Positions 43,793 through 52,754 of a stretch of DNA of 64,000 nt are shown here, in pieces. The notes below the pieces were generated by a model that saw nothing but the letters and a program-made list of their open reading frames with translations, ran no database searches and was not told the DNA's origin. Position 1 is the stretch's first letter, and each line of letters opens with the position of its first letter. Position numbers and translations under genes: made by a program. Source of the DNA: an uncultured Anaerococcus sp. (GTDB lineage: Bacteria > Bacillota > Clostridia > Tissierellales > Peptoniphilaceae); the NCBI RefSeq assembly GCF_943912825.1, contig NZ_CALTUX010000004.1, positions 1 to 64,000 of the forward strand. Direction: 5' to 3'.

Positions 43793-44680
43793 TTATCCTT
43801 TCACTGCTCCTACTGAAATTCCTTTTTCAAAATATTTTTGGAAGAATGGGAACATAACTATTAATGGTACACTGGAAACAACGATAGTAGAATACTTAAC
43901 TAATTCTGCTATTTTCTTTAGTTCGGCCATAGCTGTTTGCTGGCCAATCATATTCATGTTTGGTTGGTTTTGAACCAAAATTTTTCTTAAAACTATTTGC
44001 AAAGGTTCTAATTCTGGTGATTTAATATAAATCATTGCATCAAAGTAACTATTCCACATTCCAACAAAGGAATATAGGAATATTACAAACATAATTGACT
44101 TAGATAAAGGAACTATAATTTTTGTAAAGACTTGGATCTCACTTGCCCCATCTACCTTAGCTGCCTCAATCATCTCTTTTGGTAAGGTTTTTATATAAAC
44201 CTGAGCTAAAAACAAGTTAAAGACTGATAAGCATCCTGGCAAGATCAAAGCCCAAACCGTATCTAGCATGCCAAGATTTTTGACAAGCAAGTAGGTTGGT
44301 ACGAGGCCTCCACCAAAAAACATGGTTATTACAAAAAATACGTAAATACCTTTTTTAAAAACAAGGTCATCCCTGCTCATTGGATAAGCAGCCATCATTG
44401 TTACAACAACATTTAAGGTCGCAAAGCCAAATGAGTAGATTAAAGAGTTGAAAAATCCCCTTAAGATACTCTTATCACTAAAAACCCTCCTATAGCCTTC
44501 TACAGTCCAGTCTGCTGGATTAAGACTAACTCCCTTGCTAAGCAAGGTATCAGGTGCCATAAAACTTGCCAGCAAGACATAAATCATAGGCACGAGGATC
44601 AAAAGCAATATGATTACTAAGCAGATAATATTTATTCTTCTGATATTCTTATCAACCCTAGTCATAGAATTAACATTCAT
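43793..44680 (-). CDS. ABC transporter permease (LplC-type)
   Basis: A 295-aa MalG-class permease with six membrane segments, EAA loop EAAKVDGASEIQVFTKIIVPLS near residues 175-197, and C-terminal FEKGISVGAVKG. It forms the channel with the LplB-type protein encoded 3 bp upstream in the LacI operon. Confidence 0.93.
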   Translation of the reverse strand: MNVNSMTRVDKNIRRINIICLVIILLLILVPMIYVLLASFMAPDTLLSKGVSLNPADWTVEGYRRVFSDKSILRGFFNSLIYSFGFATLNVVVTMMAAYPMSRDDLVFKKGIYVFFVITMFFGGGLVPTYLLVKNLGMLDTVWALILPGCLSVFNLFLAQVYIKTLPKEMIEAAKVDGASEIQVFTKIIVPLSKSIMFVIFLYSFVGMWNSYFDAMIYIKSPELEPLQIVLRKILVQNQPNMNMIGQQTAMAELKKIAELVKYSTIVVSSVPLIVMFPFFQKYFEKGISVGAVKG

Positions 44681-44682
44681 AT

Positions 44683-45624
44683 TTACCCCTTCTTCTTTTC
44701 AATCTTATTCACAAACAAGTAAGTAACTGCCAATAAAATCAAGTTAATAACTGAGTTAAAAAGCCCTACAGCTGTTGAATAAGAATAATTTCCCTGCTGT
44801 AAACCAATCTTATATACATAGGTAGAGATAATCTCTGATGTAGGTAGGTTAAGAGAAGTCTGCATTAGGTAAGCTTTTTCATAGCCGATACCCATAATAC
44901 CACCCACAGCCAAAACAAAGTTTACAATCATAATTGGCTTTAAGGCAGGTAATTCTATATTTATAATCTTTTGCAAAAGATTTGCCCCATCAAGCTCAGC
45001 AGCCTCATACAAATCTGGTGGAATACTAATCAAGGCGCTGGTATATAGGATAGATGCCCATCCCATGCCCTGCCAAATTCCAGAAGCAATATACAAGGAT
45101 CTAAAAGACTCTGGATCAGTTAGAAATTGTGGAGGCGTAATCCCCATACTCGTAAGAATCCTAACAATAGGACCATTAGCTGAGAAGAACAAAAACACCA
45201 TACCAACTATAATAACAGTAGATATAAAGTTAGGTGTATAAAGGATAGTTTGAGCATATTGCTTAATCCTATCAGACATCAATTGATTTATCATCAAAGC
45301 TAAAATAATTGGAGGGAAAAATCCCCACAAGAGTCCATAAATAGAAAGCTTCAAAGTATTTACAAGCAATACATTAAAATTTGGTGAAGTTAGGAAATTT
45401 TTAAAGTGTTCAAAGCCAATCCATTGACTTCCCAAAATCCCCTTCAAAGGGTTATATTGCTTAAAGGCAATCAAGATTCCATACATAGGTATATATTTAA
45501 AGATAAAAGTAATCAGCAAAGCTGGCAAAAGCAGCAAAAACAACTGATATTGGTCTTTAAGTCTTTGCCAAATAGTCAGTTCTAATTCATCGTCTGCATC
45601 AATCATATTTTTATTTTTTTTCAT
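44683..45624 (-). CDS. ABC transporter permease (LplB-type)
   Basis: A 313-aa MalF-class permease with six membrane segments beginning LFLLLLPALLITFIF, GILIAFKQYNPLKGILGSQWIG near the N-terminus (typical of LplB proteins), and EAA loop YEAAELDGANLLQKIINIELP near 205-225. It follows the lacI gene by 24 bp with AAGGAGG before the ATG. Confidence 0.93.
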   Translation of the reverse strand: MKKNKNMIDADDELELTIWQRLKDQYQLFLLLLPALLITFIFKYIPMYGILIAFKQYNPLKGILGSQWIGFEHFKNFLTSPNFNVLLVNTLKLSIYGLLWGFFPPIILALMINQLMSDRIKQYAQTILYTPNFISTVIIVGMVFLFFSANGPIVRILTSMGITPPQFLTDPESFRSLYIASGIWQGMGWASILYTSALISIPPDLYEAAELDGANLLQKIINIELPALKPIMIVNFVLAVGGIMGIGYEKAYLMQTSLNLPTSEIISTYVYKIGLQQGNYSYSTAVGLFNSVINLILLAVTYLFVNKIEKKKG

Positions 45625-45648
45625 AAAAGCCTCCTTCCATAAATTTAA

Positions 45649-46614
45649 TCATTTAGTCGTTCCACCCTCCTCGAACCTAACTTTTACATAAGAATTAGCA
45701 TAATAATTCTCATCCTCAATATTTTTAAGTAAGATATCCACACTCCTTGTCGCAATCTCTTCAACATCTTGGACAATGGTAGAAACCATATAAGACCTCT
45801 CTTCGCTAAGCTTGATCCCATCAAAACCAATCAGCTGGTAATCAACTAAGACTTCCTTACCAATAGCCTTTAAAGTCTCAATAGCATCCATGCCCACAAA
45901 GTCATTGATAGTAAAAATACCATCTATACCAGGATTTTCCTCAAAAATCGCGTATATCTCATCGTCAAATCCCTCATAGGGTTCAAGTATATCAATAATG
46001 TGGAAAGAAATCTTCTTATCCCTACAAAAATCTTCAAAACCCCTTCTTCTGTCCATGGTAGCATTCATAAATTTATTATGACTTCCCACATACAAAAGCT
46101 CTTTACATCCCTTACTAAACAAGGTCTCAGCAGCCAAAAGGCCACCCTCGTAGTTTTGACTAGCCACAAAATTAATATTCTTATCAAACTTTCTGTCGAT
46201 ACTTACGAAAGGTAAATTGGAATTAATATAAACTTCGATATCAGAATAGGAAATCGCTATTATCCCATCGATCATATTCTTCCTAAGCATCTGCAAATAC
46301 TGGATTTCACTATCTTCACATCCATTGCTATTGCACAAAAGAAGCTTATAACCCCTCTTTTGTAAAACTTGTTCTACATGAAAAGCCATCTCCGAAAAAA
46401 ACGGGTGCCAGATAGTAGGAATAATTAGACCAATAGTATTAGTTTTATTATTCTTAAGACCACTAGCTAGGTCATTTTTTTCATAATTAAGCTTCTCAAT
46501 AGCATCCATCACCCTCCTATAAGTCTCAGGCTTAACCTCCCTTCCATTAATAACATTACTCACACTTCCTAAGCTAACCTTTGCCTCGTTAGCAACATCC
46601 TTCATAGTAGCCAT
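45649..46614 (-). CDS. LacI-family transcriptional repressor
   Basis: A 321-aa regulator. The helix-turn-helix is ATMKDVANEAKVSLGSVSNVINGREVK (residues 2-28), followed by the hinge helix and a periplasmic-binding-protein-like sensor domain (TIGLIIPTIWHPFFSEMAF; IDGIFTINDFVGMDAIETLK near 228). It is the first gene of the operon lacI - LplB - LplC - binding protein - GH32 - fructokinase - ATPase. The three GTAACGTTTC/GAAACGTTTC sites upstream show that it represses its own operon. The inducer is likely sucrose, fructose or a fructosyl sugar. Confidence 0.93.
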   Translation of the reverse strand: MATMKDVANEAKVSLGSVSNVINGREVKPETYRRVMDAIEKLNYEKNDLASGLKNNKTNTIGLIIPTIWHPFFSEMAFHVEQVLQKRGYKLLLCNSNGCEDSEIQYLQMLRKNMIDGIIAISYSDIEVYINSNLPFVSIDRKFDKNINFVASQNYEGGLLAAETLFSKGCKELLYVGSHNKFMNATMDRRRGFEDFCRDKKISFHIIDILEPYEGFDDEIYAIFEENPGIDGIFTINDFVGMDAIETLKAIGKEVLVDYQLIGFDGIKLSEERSYMVSTIVQDVEEIATRSVDILLKNIEDENYYANSYVKVRFEEGGTTK

Positions 46615-46653
46615 CTTGTAACTCCTTTATTTTATCTTGAATAAATTTAATCT

Positions 46654-46667
46654 TTGAAACGTTTCAA
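46654..46667. promoter_or_regulatory. LacI operator O1
   Basis: TTGAAACGTTTCAA, a perfect 14-bp palindrome. It touches the -10 box (46667-46672) of the lacI operon, so binding would block transcription start. Confidence 0.85.
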
Positions 46668-46672
46668 TTATA
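46667..46672 (-). promoter_or_regulatory. -10 box of the lacI operon
   Basis: A perfect TATAAT on the minus strand next to operator O1, 53 bp before the lacI start codon (AAGGAG site). The -35 region is weak (TGCAAA at 17 bp). Confidence 0.65.
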
Positions 46673-46716
46673 TCATAAAAAAATATATTTTGCACTTAAA
46701 TTTTTAAAATGAGAAT

Positions 46717-46730
46717 TTGTAACGTTTCAA
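46717..46730. promoter_or_regulatory. LacI operator O2
   Basis: TTGTAACGTTTCAA, one mismatch from the palindrome of O1. It is 63 bp from O1 (six helical turns), on the same DNA face. Confidence 0.75.
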
Positions 46731-46780
46731 AATTTATCCAAAATAAAAATCCCAGCTTAAACTAATATGAGAATTAATTT

Positions 46781-46794
46781 TTGTAACGTTTCAT
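46781..46794. promoter_or_regulatory. LacI operator O3
   Basis: TTGTAACGTTTCAT, sharing the GTAACGTTTCA core of O2, 64 bp further upstream. The near-equal spacing of the three sites suggests cooperative binding or looping. Confidence 0.7.
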
Positions 46795-46859
46795 TTATTA
46801 CAAGTCCATTATATGATAACATTTTCATCTTGTCAAGAGTTTTTTTGGAAAATCTTAAG

Positions 46860-47648
46860 TTTTATGGTAGAAAGCTTTTCAAGCTTCCTTCTTTACCCTT
46901 TTTCTTAAGCGTGGTCGAGAGAACTATTACTTTCTTTCGAGCTTCGCTCGACCACTCTGCCTCTGCACCAGTCCTTCCTCAATCTTCTTTCAGAAGATTG
47001 GGATAGGGCTTCGCGTGGGGCTCCTCTTCGCGCCGGAGGGGCGTTTTTCAATCCTAAAATAAGCCTAAGAACGATAATTTGCAATATTCAAAGGCTTTGT
47101 GAAAATTAAGCAAAAGCCTGCCCTAAGTATTTTTTTAACTCCCTACAAAATCTTTAGGCTTGTCTCCTAGAGCCGACGGGCTTGATACAAGGTCGAAGCA
47201 AGGGAGGGTGGTCGAAGCTAGGTCTCTCTTTTAATTTACTAAGTTAAGGAAGATAATGAATATTATAGTAAAAAGCCAAATGTCATGTCGAACCCTCCTA
47301 GAGGGTGAGATATCCCATTTTTTGATTATTTATTTGAAAACATATGTCTATCTTAGGGGCTTCTTTTTTCGAGCTTCGCTCGACCATTTCATGGAGAGTC
47401 CTCCACGAGCCGGACGGGCTTGTTCCCTTGTCTCGAGCGAAGTCGAGAGACCTATTACGCACACTAAAATTCCAAAACAAGCCTAAGAGCGATAATTTGC
47501 AATATTCGAAGGATTTTGAAAATAAAGTAAAAGCTTGCCCTTTATGTATTTCGACACCTTACAAAACTTTTAGGCTTCTCCACGTTGGTCGAAGCAAGGG
47601 TAGCAGAGGTCGAAGCAAGGGGAATGTTATTCCAAGAAAATTCCCAGC
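46860..47648. repeat. Gene-free region with two degenerate copies of a repeat unit
   Basis: Unit A (about 46935-47220) and unit B (about 47368-47620) share TCGAGCTTCGCTCGACCA, then AAGCCTAAG(A/G)(A/G)CGATAATTTGCAATATTC, GCCTGCCCT/GCTTGCCCT, a CCTACAAAA/CTTACAAAA word before TTTAGGCTT, and GGTCGAAGCAAGGG in the same order. CGAGCCGGACGGGC/GAGCCGACGGGCTT words match the interior of the MITE-like element at 38527-38716. Short open frames here follow the repeats and are not genes. Nothing else was seen in this stretch. Confidence 0.65.
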
Positions 47649-47688
47649 AAAAAACTAGTCAAGCTTTTCCCTTGACTAGTTTTTTTTC
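47649..47688. terminator. Terminator of the GH13 gene
   Basis: AAAACTAGTCAAG (47651-47663) pairs with CTTGACTAGTTTT (47671-47683), 13 bp, with T runs on both strands. It abuts the GH13 stop codon. Confidence 0.9.
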
Positions 47689-49299
47689 CTATTTAATTTT
47701 CACACAGAAGGCGTCCCATGGGGCTAATTTTTTTGCTGATTTTATTTCTTCAACATCTGTGTTTGCTATTATTATTTCTTGGTAGTCGTCCTTTAGGTCG
47801 AAGTTTTGGCTTTCTCCTGATAGGTTTACTACTACAAAATATTTCTCATCTTCTGTGGCCCTATAGTAGGCAAATACCTTATCTGCTGTTTCTAGCAATT
47901 CAAAGTCGGCATCGATTAGCCAATCATTGTCTTTTCTTAAGTCTACCAGCTTTTTGTAGGTGTAATAGATTGAGTTTTCATCTGCTAGGGCCTTTTCTAC
48001 GTTTATTTCCTTATAATTAGGATTTACTGCTAGCCAAGTCTTATCGGCTGTTGAGAAGCCTGCATTTTCGCTATCATCCCATTGCATTGGTGTTCTGGCG
48101 TTGTCCCTGCCTATTACTGATATCCTGTCGAGTATATCTGCCATGTCCTCGCCTTTTTCTAGGCACTCATTGGCATAATTTATTGATTCGATATCTTCAA
48201 AATCGCTTAGGTCCTTGAATGGATAGTTGGTCATGCCTATTTCTTCTCCTTGGTAGATGTAAGGAGTTCCCCTCATTAGGTGGAGGAGGATGGCGAAGGC
48301 CTTGGCTGATTTGACTCGGTTTGCTCCCTCATCACCCCATAGGGATAGGACTCTTGGTAGGTCATGGTTTTCCCAAAATAGGGAGTTCCAACCCTTGCCT
48401 AATTCAAGTTTATTTTGCCATTTAGCAAATATTTCCTTTAATTTCTTCACATCTAGGTCTTTTTTGTAGAACCATTTTGCCTTGCCCTCCTCATGGGATA
48501 GGCCTATGTGCTCAAATTGGAAGACCATTGATAGCTCTTTATTGTCTGGATTTGAATATTTCTGGGCAATTTCTGGGCTTGCTCCCCAGGTTTCGCCTAC
48601 TGTGAGTAGGTCGTGGTTTCCAAAAGTGTTTGCGTTCATTTCCTTTAGATAGGTATGAAGCATTGGGCCATTTTCTCTGATTTCCTTATCAGGAACCTTG
48701 CCTAATAGGTCGATTACATCCATCCTAAAACCGCCAATGCCCTTGTCAATCCAGAAATTCATCATGTCGTAGATTTCATGACGGAGGTCCTCATTTTCCC
48801 AGTTGAGGTCTGGTTGCTTTTTGGAGAATAAATGGAGGTAATACTGGCCAGATTTTTCATCATATTGCCAAGCTGATCCTGAAAAGGCTGATTCTAATGA
48901 GTTTGGCTCATCTCTCCATATATAAAAGTCCCTTTTTGGGCTGTCTGGATTATCCCTTGCTTCTATAAACCAAGCATGCTCGTCTGATGTGTGGTTTACA
49001 ACTAGGTCCATGATTATCTTGATGTCCCTCTTGTTGGCTTCAGCAAGGAGTTCGTCCATGTCATCCATATTGCCGAAGATATCGGCTATATCCCTGTAGT
49101 CGGAAATATCATAGCCATTGTCATCCATCGGACTCTTGTAGACTGGAGATAGCCATATTGCCCCGATGCCTAGGTCCTTTAGGTAGTCAAGCTTGGAGAT
49201 TATTCCCTTAAGATCTCCCATTCCATCCCCATTTGAATCCATGAAGGACCTTGGATATATTTGATAAATTGTAGTATTATGCCACCAATGTTTTTTCAT
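47689..49299 (-). CDS. GH13 alpha-1,6-glucosidase (DexB / oligo-1,6-glucosidase type)
   Basis: About 536 aa from ATG 49299, which has AGGAG six bases upstream; an ATG two codons earlier abuts the AGGAG. It is a cytoplasmic GH13 enzyme with the Ca-binding DSNGDGMGDL loop and the sequences DDNGYDISDY and NHTSDEH. The nucleophile is in GGFRMDVIDLLG (about D194), the acid/base in TVGETWG (about E236), and the transition-state Asp in NHDLPR. Val following the nucleophile Asp (MDV) is the signature of alpha-1,6 specificity, and MDVIDxxGK is like dextran glucosidase DexB (family knowledge). It would cleave isomaltose or panose-type sugars, complementing the maltose-type importer. Single-gene unit. 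Confidence 0.92.
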   Translation of the reverse strand: MKKHWWHNTTIYQIYPRSFMDSNGDGMGDLKGIISKLDYLKDLGIGAIWLSPVYKSPMDDNGYDISDYRDIADIFGNMDDMDELLAEANKRDIKIIMDLVVNHTSDEHAWFIEARDNPDSPKRDFYIWRDEPNSLESAFSGSAWQYDEKSGQYYLHLFSKKQPDLNWENEDLRHEIYDMMNFWIDKGIGGFRMDVIDLLGKVPDKEIRENGPMLHTYLKEMNANTFGNHDLLTVGETWGASPEIAQKYSNPDNKELSMVFQFEHIGLSHEEGKAKWFYKKDLDVKKLKEIFAKWQNKLELGKGWNSLFWENHDLPRVLSLWGDEGANRVKSAKAFAILLHLMRGTPYIYQGEEIGMTNYPFKDLSDFEDIESINYANECLEKGEDMADILDRISVIGRDNARTPMQWDDSENAGFSTADKTWLAVNPNYKEINVEKALADENSIYYTYKKLVDLRKDNDWLIDADFELLETADKVFAYYRATEDEKYFVVVNLSGESQNFDLKDDYQEIIIANTDVEEIKSAKKLAPWDAFCVKIK

Positions 49300-49376
49300 A
49301 TTCATCTCCTTTGTTTTTTGCTTTCCTTTTCATTGTAATCGATTCAGGGTCAAAGTTCTAGTTTTATATTTATATT

Positions 49377-49404
49377 AAAAAACGAGGATATAAATCCCCG
49401 TATT
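49377..49404 (-). terminator. Terminator of the hydroxyacyl-CoA dehydrogenase gene
   Basis: ACGAGGAT (49382-49389) pairs with ATCCCCGT (49394-49401) with one mismatch; on the minus strand a TTTTTT run follows. Confidence 0.75.
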
Positions 49405-49412
49405 TTAAGCTT

Positions 49413-50381
49413 TTAGTTGATTTTTCTACCCTTTTCGTCATATTTGTAGAAGCCTTCGCCTGCTGCCACGCCGGTTTTGCCTGCTTGAATTTTTTCTTCA
49501 AGCATTTTTACAATCTTACCTGCCATTGTAGATGGGTCATCTGCCCCTTCCTTGTATTTGGCAAGGTTGTATGGGGTCATAAGGCCTACTATATCTAGGA
49601 TTTCAAAAGGTCCTCTTGGGGCTCCTGCACCGACTTTCCAAGCCATATCTACATCTTCAAAGCTTGCGTATTCTCCAGCTACTAGCTCTTGGGCCGCACT
49701 TAATAGTGGCACTAGGAGGGAATTTAGAAGATAGCCTGGTCTTTCCTTTTTGATTACTACCGGGATCATGGTGATTTCTCTAGCATAGGCTTCCACAGCT
49801 TCTCTTGCCTTATCAGATGTTTCTGGTGTTACCATAATCTCTGCAAGGTTGTTTCTCCAGATGTGGTTGGCAAAGTGGAAATGAAGGTAATTTTCAGGTC
49901 TGCCTGCATCATCCTTGAAGGTTGAAGGAAGCATGGTTGATGAATTGGAAGCAAGGATTGTATCTTCTCCCAAATAGTCCTTAATCTTTTTAAAGAAGTC
50001 GTGCTTTACATCTTCCACCTCAGCTATAGCCTCGATTACAAAGTCAGCCCCTTCCATGGCCTTGGCCAAGTCTGTCTCATATTTGATTGATTCGTAGGCC
50101 TTTTTTACATCCTCTTTTAGCTTATCTATCTCTTCTGGGCTAATATTTTCAAAATCTTCTATCAAGGCCCTTGCATAATCTGGCTTTTCCTTGCCAATTT
50201 GAGCCTTGGCATGGTCTAGCTCTGCTAGATAGGTCATATATAATTTTTCGATTTTTGGCTTAGCTCTGCCGATTGATTCCTCGCTTCTTAGCCAAAAAGT
50301 AACATTTTTTCCCCTATAGGCTGATTGAAATCCAATTTGACTACCTAGGACTCCACCGCCTGCAATTACAATATTTTTCAT
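49413..50381 (-). CDS. 3-hydroxyacyl-CoA dehydrogenase family protein
   Basis: A 322-aa NAD-dependent dehydrogenase. The Rossmann motif is AGGGVLGSQIGFQ (residues 6-18). ILASNSSTMLPS near 150 carries the conserved Ser, and the HFANHIWR region near 175-182 the catalytic His-Glu type site. The C-terminal helical domain contains GYLLNSLLVPLLSAAQEL and ends in GEGFYKYDEKG, typical of 3-hydroxybutyryl-CoA dehydrogenases. It may interconvert acetoacetyl-CoA and 3-hydroxybutyryl-CoA, or act on another hydroxyacid. No other beta-oxidation or butyrate genes are near, so the pathway is unclear. Confidence 0.88.
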   Translation of the reverse strand: MKNIVIAGGGVLGSQIGFQSAYRGKNVTFWLRSEESIGRAKPKIEKLYMTYLAELDHAKAQIGKEKPDYARALIEDFENISPEEIDKLKEDVKKAYESIKYETDLAKAMEGADFVIEAIAEVEDVKHDFFKKIKDYLGEDTILASNSSTMLPSTFKDDAGRPENYLHFHFANHIWRNNLAEIMVTPETSDKAREAVEAYAREITMIPVVIKKERPGYLLNSLLVPLLSAAQELVAGEYASFEDVDMAWKVGAGAPRGPFEILDIVGLMTPYNLAKYKEGADDPSTMAGKIVKMLEEKIQAGKTGVAAGEGFYKYDEKGRKIN

Positions 50382-50484
50382 CTTATCTCCTCTCTTTTCT
50401 CTTATAAAATTACCCCATAAAATCTCTTACAAAACACTTTTTGCAAAAAAATGTCAATCTCTAAAAATCACCTGTCAAGAGCCT

Positions 50485-51357
50485 TCACAATCTTTCAGCT
50501 ATTTCCAAATACAAATCCAAAAATATGGAGTTCTTGCTGGCCACAATGGACATATCATGGGTCAGATTGAAATCCTCTAGGTCAACTATCCTAAGCTCCC
50601 CTTCCCTTAATTCTTTTTCAACACAAGACTCAAACAAGAAGCTAATCCCGCAGTCTGCCTTAAGAAGCTCAACAATGGCGTGCATATTATTAATCTCAAT
50701 AATATTAGCAAAATCCCTTGTATCTATATTATCCATATAGAGGAAATTTTTAAGAATTGCAAGGGTACCAGACCCCTCTTCTCTTATGATAATCCTCTCA
50801 TCAAGCAAATCAGTCAGCTTTGTGATGGGTCTTTGAAAAACATGGTCCCTATGGCAAATACACTGGACCCTATCGGTCTTATATTTTTTGACAAAATAAT
50901 CCTTACCATCCAAAAAACCCTCAATAATAGCAAAATCAATCTTTCCACTATCAATATCCCTCAAAATCTCATCGGTATTTTCATAAAAAATATGAAAATC
51001 ACAAGTCGCTTTCTCCTTAATCAAGGCAATTAGTTTATCAAGGACTATATACTCACCAACCGACCTCGTAAAACCAAGAGAAATCTTCTCCCCCTGGGAT
51101 TTTTTCTTGCCAAGGAGCTTCTTAAGCCTGTGCTCGTCATTTGACATAGAAAGGAGCGCCGCCCTTAAAATCTTACCTTGATCAGTCAAAGATAAATTTT
51201 TCTTATTCCTACAAAAAAGCTTACAATTATAATAATTTTCCAAATATTTAATATGCTGAGATATGGCAGGCTGGGTAATATTCAGACTCTCCGCCGCCTT
51301 AGTAAAATTAAGATACTCACACACCGCCAAGAAACTTTCAATTCTAAAATCCAACAT
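50485..51357 (-). CDS. LysR-family transcriptional regulator
   Basis: About 290 aa from the ATG at 51357, chosen because GGGAGG lies five bases upstream; the frame is open seven codons further. The N-terminal winged helix is FRIESFLAVCEYLNFTKAAESLNITQPAISQHIKYLENYYNCKLF in general form (AAESLNITQPAIS is the recognition region). A LysR substrate domain follows from about residue 90 (KISLGFTRSVGEYIV). It is divergent from the YeiH-like transporter gene with a 106-bp shared control region, the standard arrangement of a LysR regulator and its target (compare YeiE/YeiH). Confidence 0.93.
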   Translation of the reverse strand: MLDFRIESFLAVCEYLNFTKAAESLNITQPAISQHIKYLENYYNCKLFCRNKKNLSLTDQGKILRAALLSMSNDEHRLKKLLGKKKSQGEKISLGFTRSVGEYIVLDKLIALIKEKATCDFHIFYENTDEILRDIDSGKIDFAIIEGFLDGKDYFVKKYKTDRVQCICHRDHVFQRPITKLTDLLDERIIIREEGSGTLAILKNFLYMDNIDTRDFANIIEINNMHAIVELLKADCGISFLFESCVEKELREGELRIVDLEDFNLTHDMSIVASKNSIFLDLYLEIAERL

Positions 51358-51400
51358 AAAATCCTCCCTAATAATCATAACAAAAATTTATAATATAGTA

Positions 51401-51427
51401 AATAATTATAATTTTACATTATGATAA
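51401..51427. promoter_or_regulatory. Candidate LysR binding site
   Basis: Within the divergent control region, ATAAT-TTTAC-ATTAT is an interrupted palindrome covering the -35 box of the yeiH-like promoter, with AT-rich T-N11-A character. Confidence 0.4.
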
Positions 51428-51441
51428 TCCCTTGCTATAAT
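51413..51441 (+). promoter_or_regulatory. Promoter of the YeiH-like gene
   Basis: TTTACA (51413-51418), a 17-bp spacer and a perfect TATAAT (51436-51441), 22 bp before the chosen start codon. Confidence 0.8.
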
Positions 51442-51463
51442 AAAAAAAGTGGAAGGAGAAAAC

Positions 51464-52498
51464 ATGACAAAATCAATAGAAAAAAATATAAGGGGAATCA
51501 TACTCTGCCTCCTAATAGCGACTATATCTCAAATTATCGGCAAAAAAGTACCCCTAGTAGGACCTGCAGTATTTGCAATACTCATAGGCATGGTCCTCGG
51601 TCAAATAATCAAAAACAAAACACCCTACATGGACGGAGTAAGATTCACCTCCAAAAAAATCCTACAATACGCCGTAATCCTCCTAGGATTCGGACTAGAT
51701 TTAGGCCTAGTATTAAAAACAGGAAGAGAATCACTACCAATCATCCTATCAACCATATCAAGCTCACTATTAGTAGCATTCATAGCCAGCAAAACAGGCC
51801 TCATCAAAGACCACATAGCAACACTAATAGGAGTAGGCTCATCAATTTGTGGAGGATCCGCCATAGCAGCCGCCGCACCAGTAATAGATGCAGACGAAGA
51901 TGAAATCGCCCAAGCCATATCAGTAATATTCTTTTTTAACATCCTAGCCGCTCTTCTTTTCCCAAGCCTGGGACAGCTAATCGGCTTTAGCCACGCCAAC
52001 GGTCATGCCTTCGGAATATTTGCAGGATCAGCAGTAAACGATACATCATCAGTCACAGCCACAGCATCCACATGGGACACAATCTTCAACCTAGGCAGCC
52101 AAACCCTAGATGAAGCAGTCACCGTCAAGCTAACCAGGACCCTTGCCATAATCCCAATATGCCTAGGCCTAGCCTTCATAAGAATGAAAAATACAGACAC
52201 AGATGATAGCAAAAAAATATCCATCAAACAAATATTTCCATTTTTCATAATATATTTCATAATAGCAAGCCTAATCACAACCATAGCCCTCGCCAAGGGA
52301 GTAGACATAGGATACTTCAAACCCTTCAAAGACCTATCCAAATTTTTCATAGTAATGGCAATGTCAGCCATAGGCTTCAACAGCGACATAGTAAAACTAG
52401 TAAAATCAGGCTCCAAACCCCTAGCCCTAGGAGGAACATGCTTCATAATCATCACATCAATAACCCTAATAGGAGAAAAACTCATCGGGCTGTTGTAG
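51464..52498 (+). CDS. YeiH-family (UPF0324) putative membrane transporter
   Basis: About 344 aa from ATG 51464 (AAGGAG upstream; a GTG five codons earlier lacks a site). A membrane protein with about ten hydrophobic segments, and the family blocks IILGFGLDLGLVLKTG near residue 80 and VGSSICGGSAIAAAAPVI near 125-142, plus FAGSAVNDTSSVTA near 190. YeiH/UPF0324 proteins are annotated as possible sulfate exporters, but this is weakly supported. Regulation by the adjacent divergent LysR protein is likely. Confidence 0.9.
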   Translation: MTKSIEKNIRGIILCLLIATISQIIGKKVPLVGPAVFAILIGMVLGQIIKNKTPYMDGVRFTSKKILQYAVILLGFGLDLGLVLKTGRESLPIILSTISSSLLVAFIASKTGLIKDHIATLIGVGSSICGGSAIAAAAPVIDADEDEIAQAISVIFFFNILAALLFPSLGQLIGFSHANGHAFGIFAGSAVNDTSSVTATASTWDTIFNLGSQTLDEAVTVKLTRTLAIIPICLGLAFIRMKNTDTDDSKKISIKQIFPFFIIYFIIASLITTIALAKGVDIGYFKPFKDLSKFFIVMAMSAIGFNSDIVKLVKSGSKPLALGGTCFIIITSITLIGEKLIGLL

Positions 52499-52519
52499 AC
52501 AAAAAATAAAGATAAAAGC

Positions 52520-52558
52520 AAAACACCCACTCATATCTAAGATTGAGTAGGTGTTTTT
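52520..52558 (+). terminator. Terminator of the YeiH-like gene
   Basis: AAACACC-C-ACTCA (52521-52533) pairs with TGAGT-A-GGTGTTT (52544-52556) with one mismatch, followed by TTG and T-rich sequence. No gene or clear structure was seen in the remaining 196 bp before the DUF4062 gene. Confidence 0.85.
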
Positions 52559-52754
52559 GTTTGTAGGTTAAATAAGGAAAAATAAAACTGTTGACCAAAA
52601 ACCACCAAAAAATCCAGAAAATGTATTTAAAATACTCTCCTGGCTTTTCTGTGATGGGCAACCATATTGTCGCCCCGGCACTAATCTATTTTTCAACTTA
52701 AAATAACTCTAAAAAATATTTAATTATACGTATTGTTTACGCATCAGTTAAAAC

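Noticed and set aside
47344..47658. 104-codon plus-strand frame between lacI and the GH13 gene
   Set aside because: It runs through the degenerate repeat unit B, the sister unit A does not preserve the frame, and there is no ribosome binding site.
51421..51903. 160-codon plus-strand frame overlapping the yeiH-like gene
   Set aside because: Out-of-frame shadow rich in Arg/Asn/Ser/His, typical of +1 reading of an AT-rich gene; the YeiH frame is clearly the real one.
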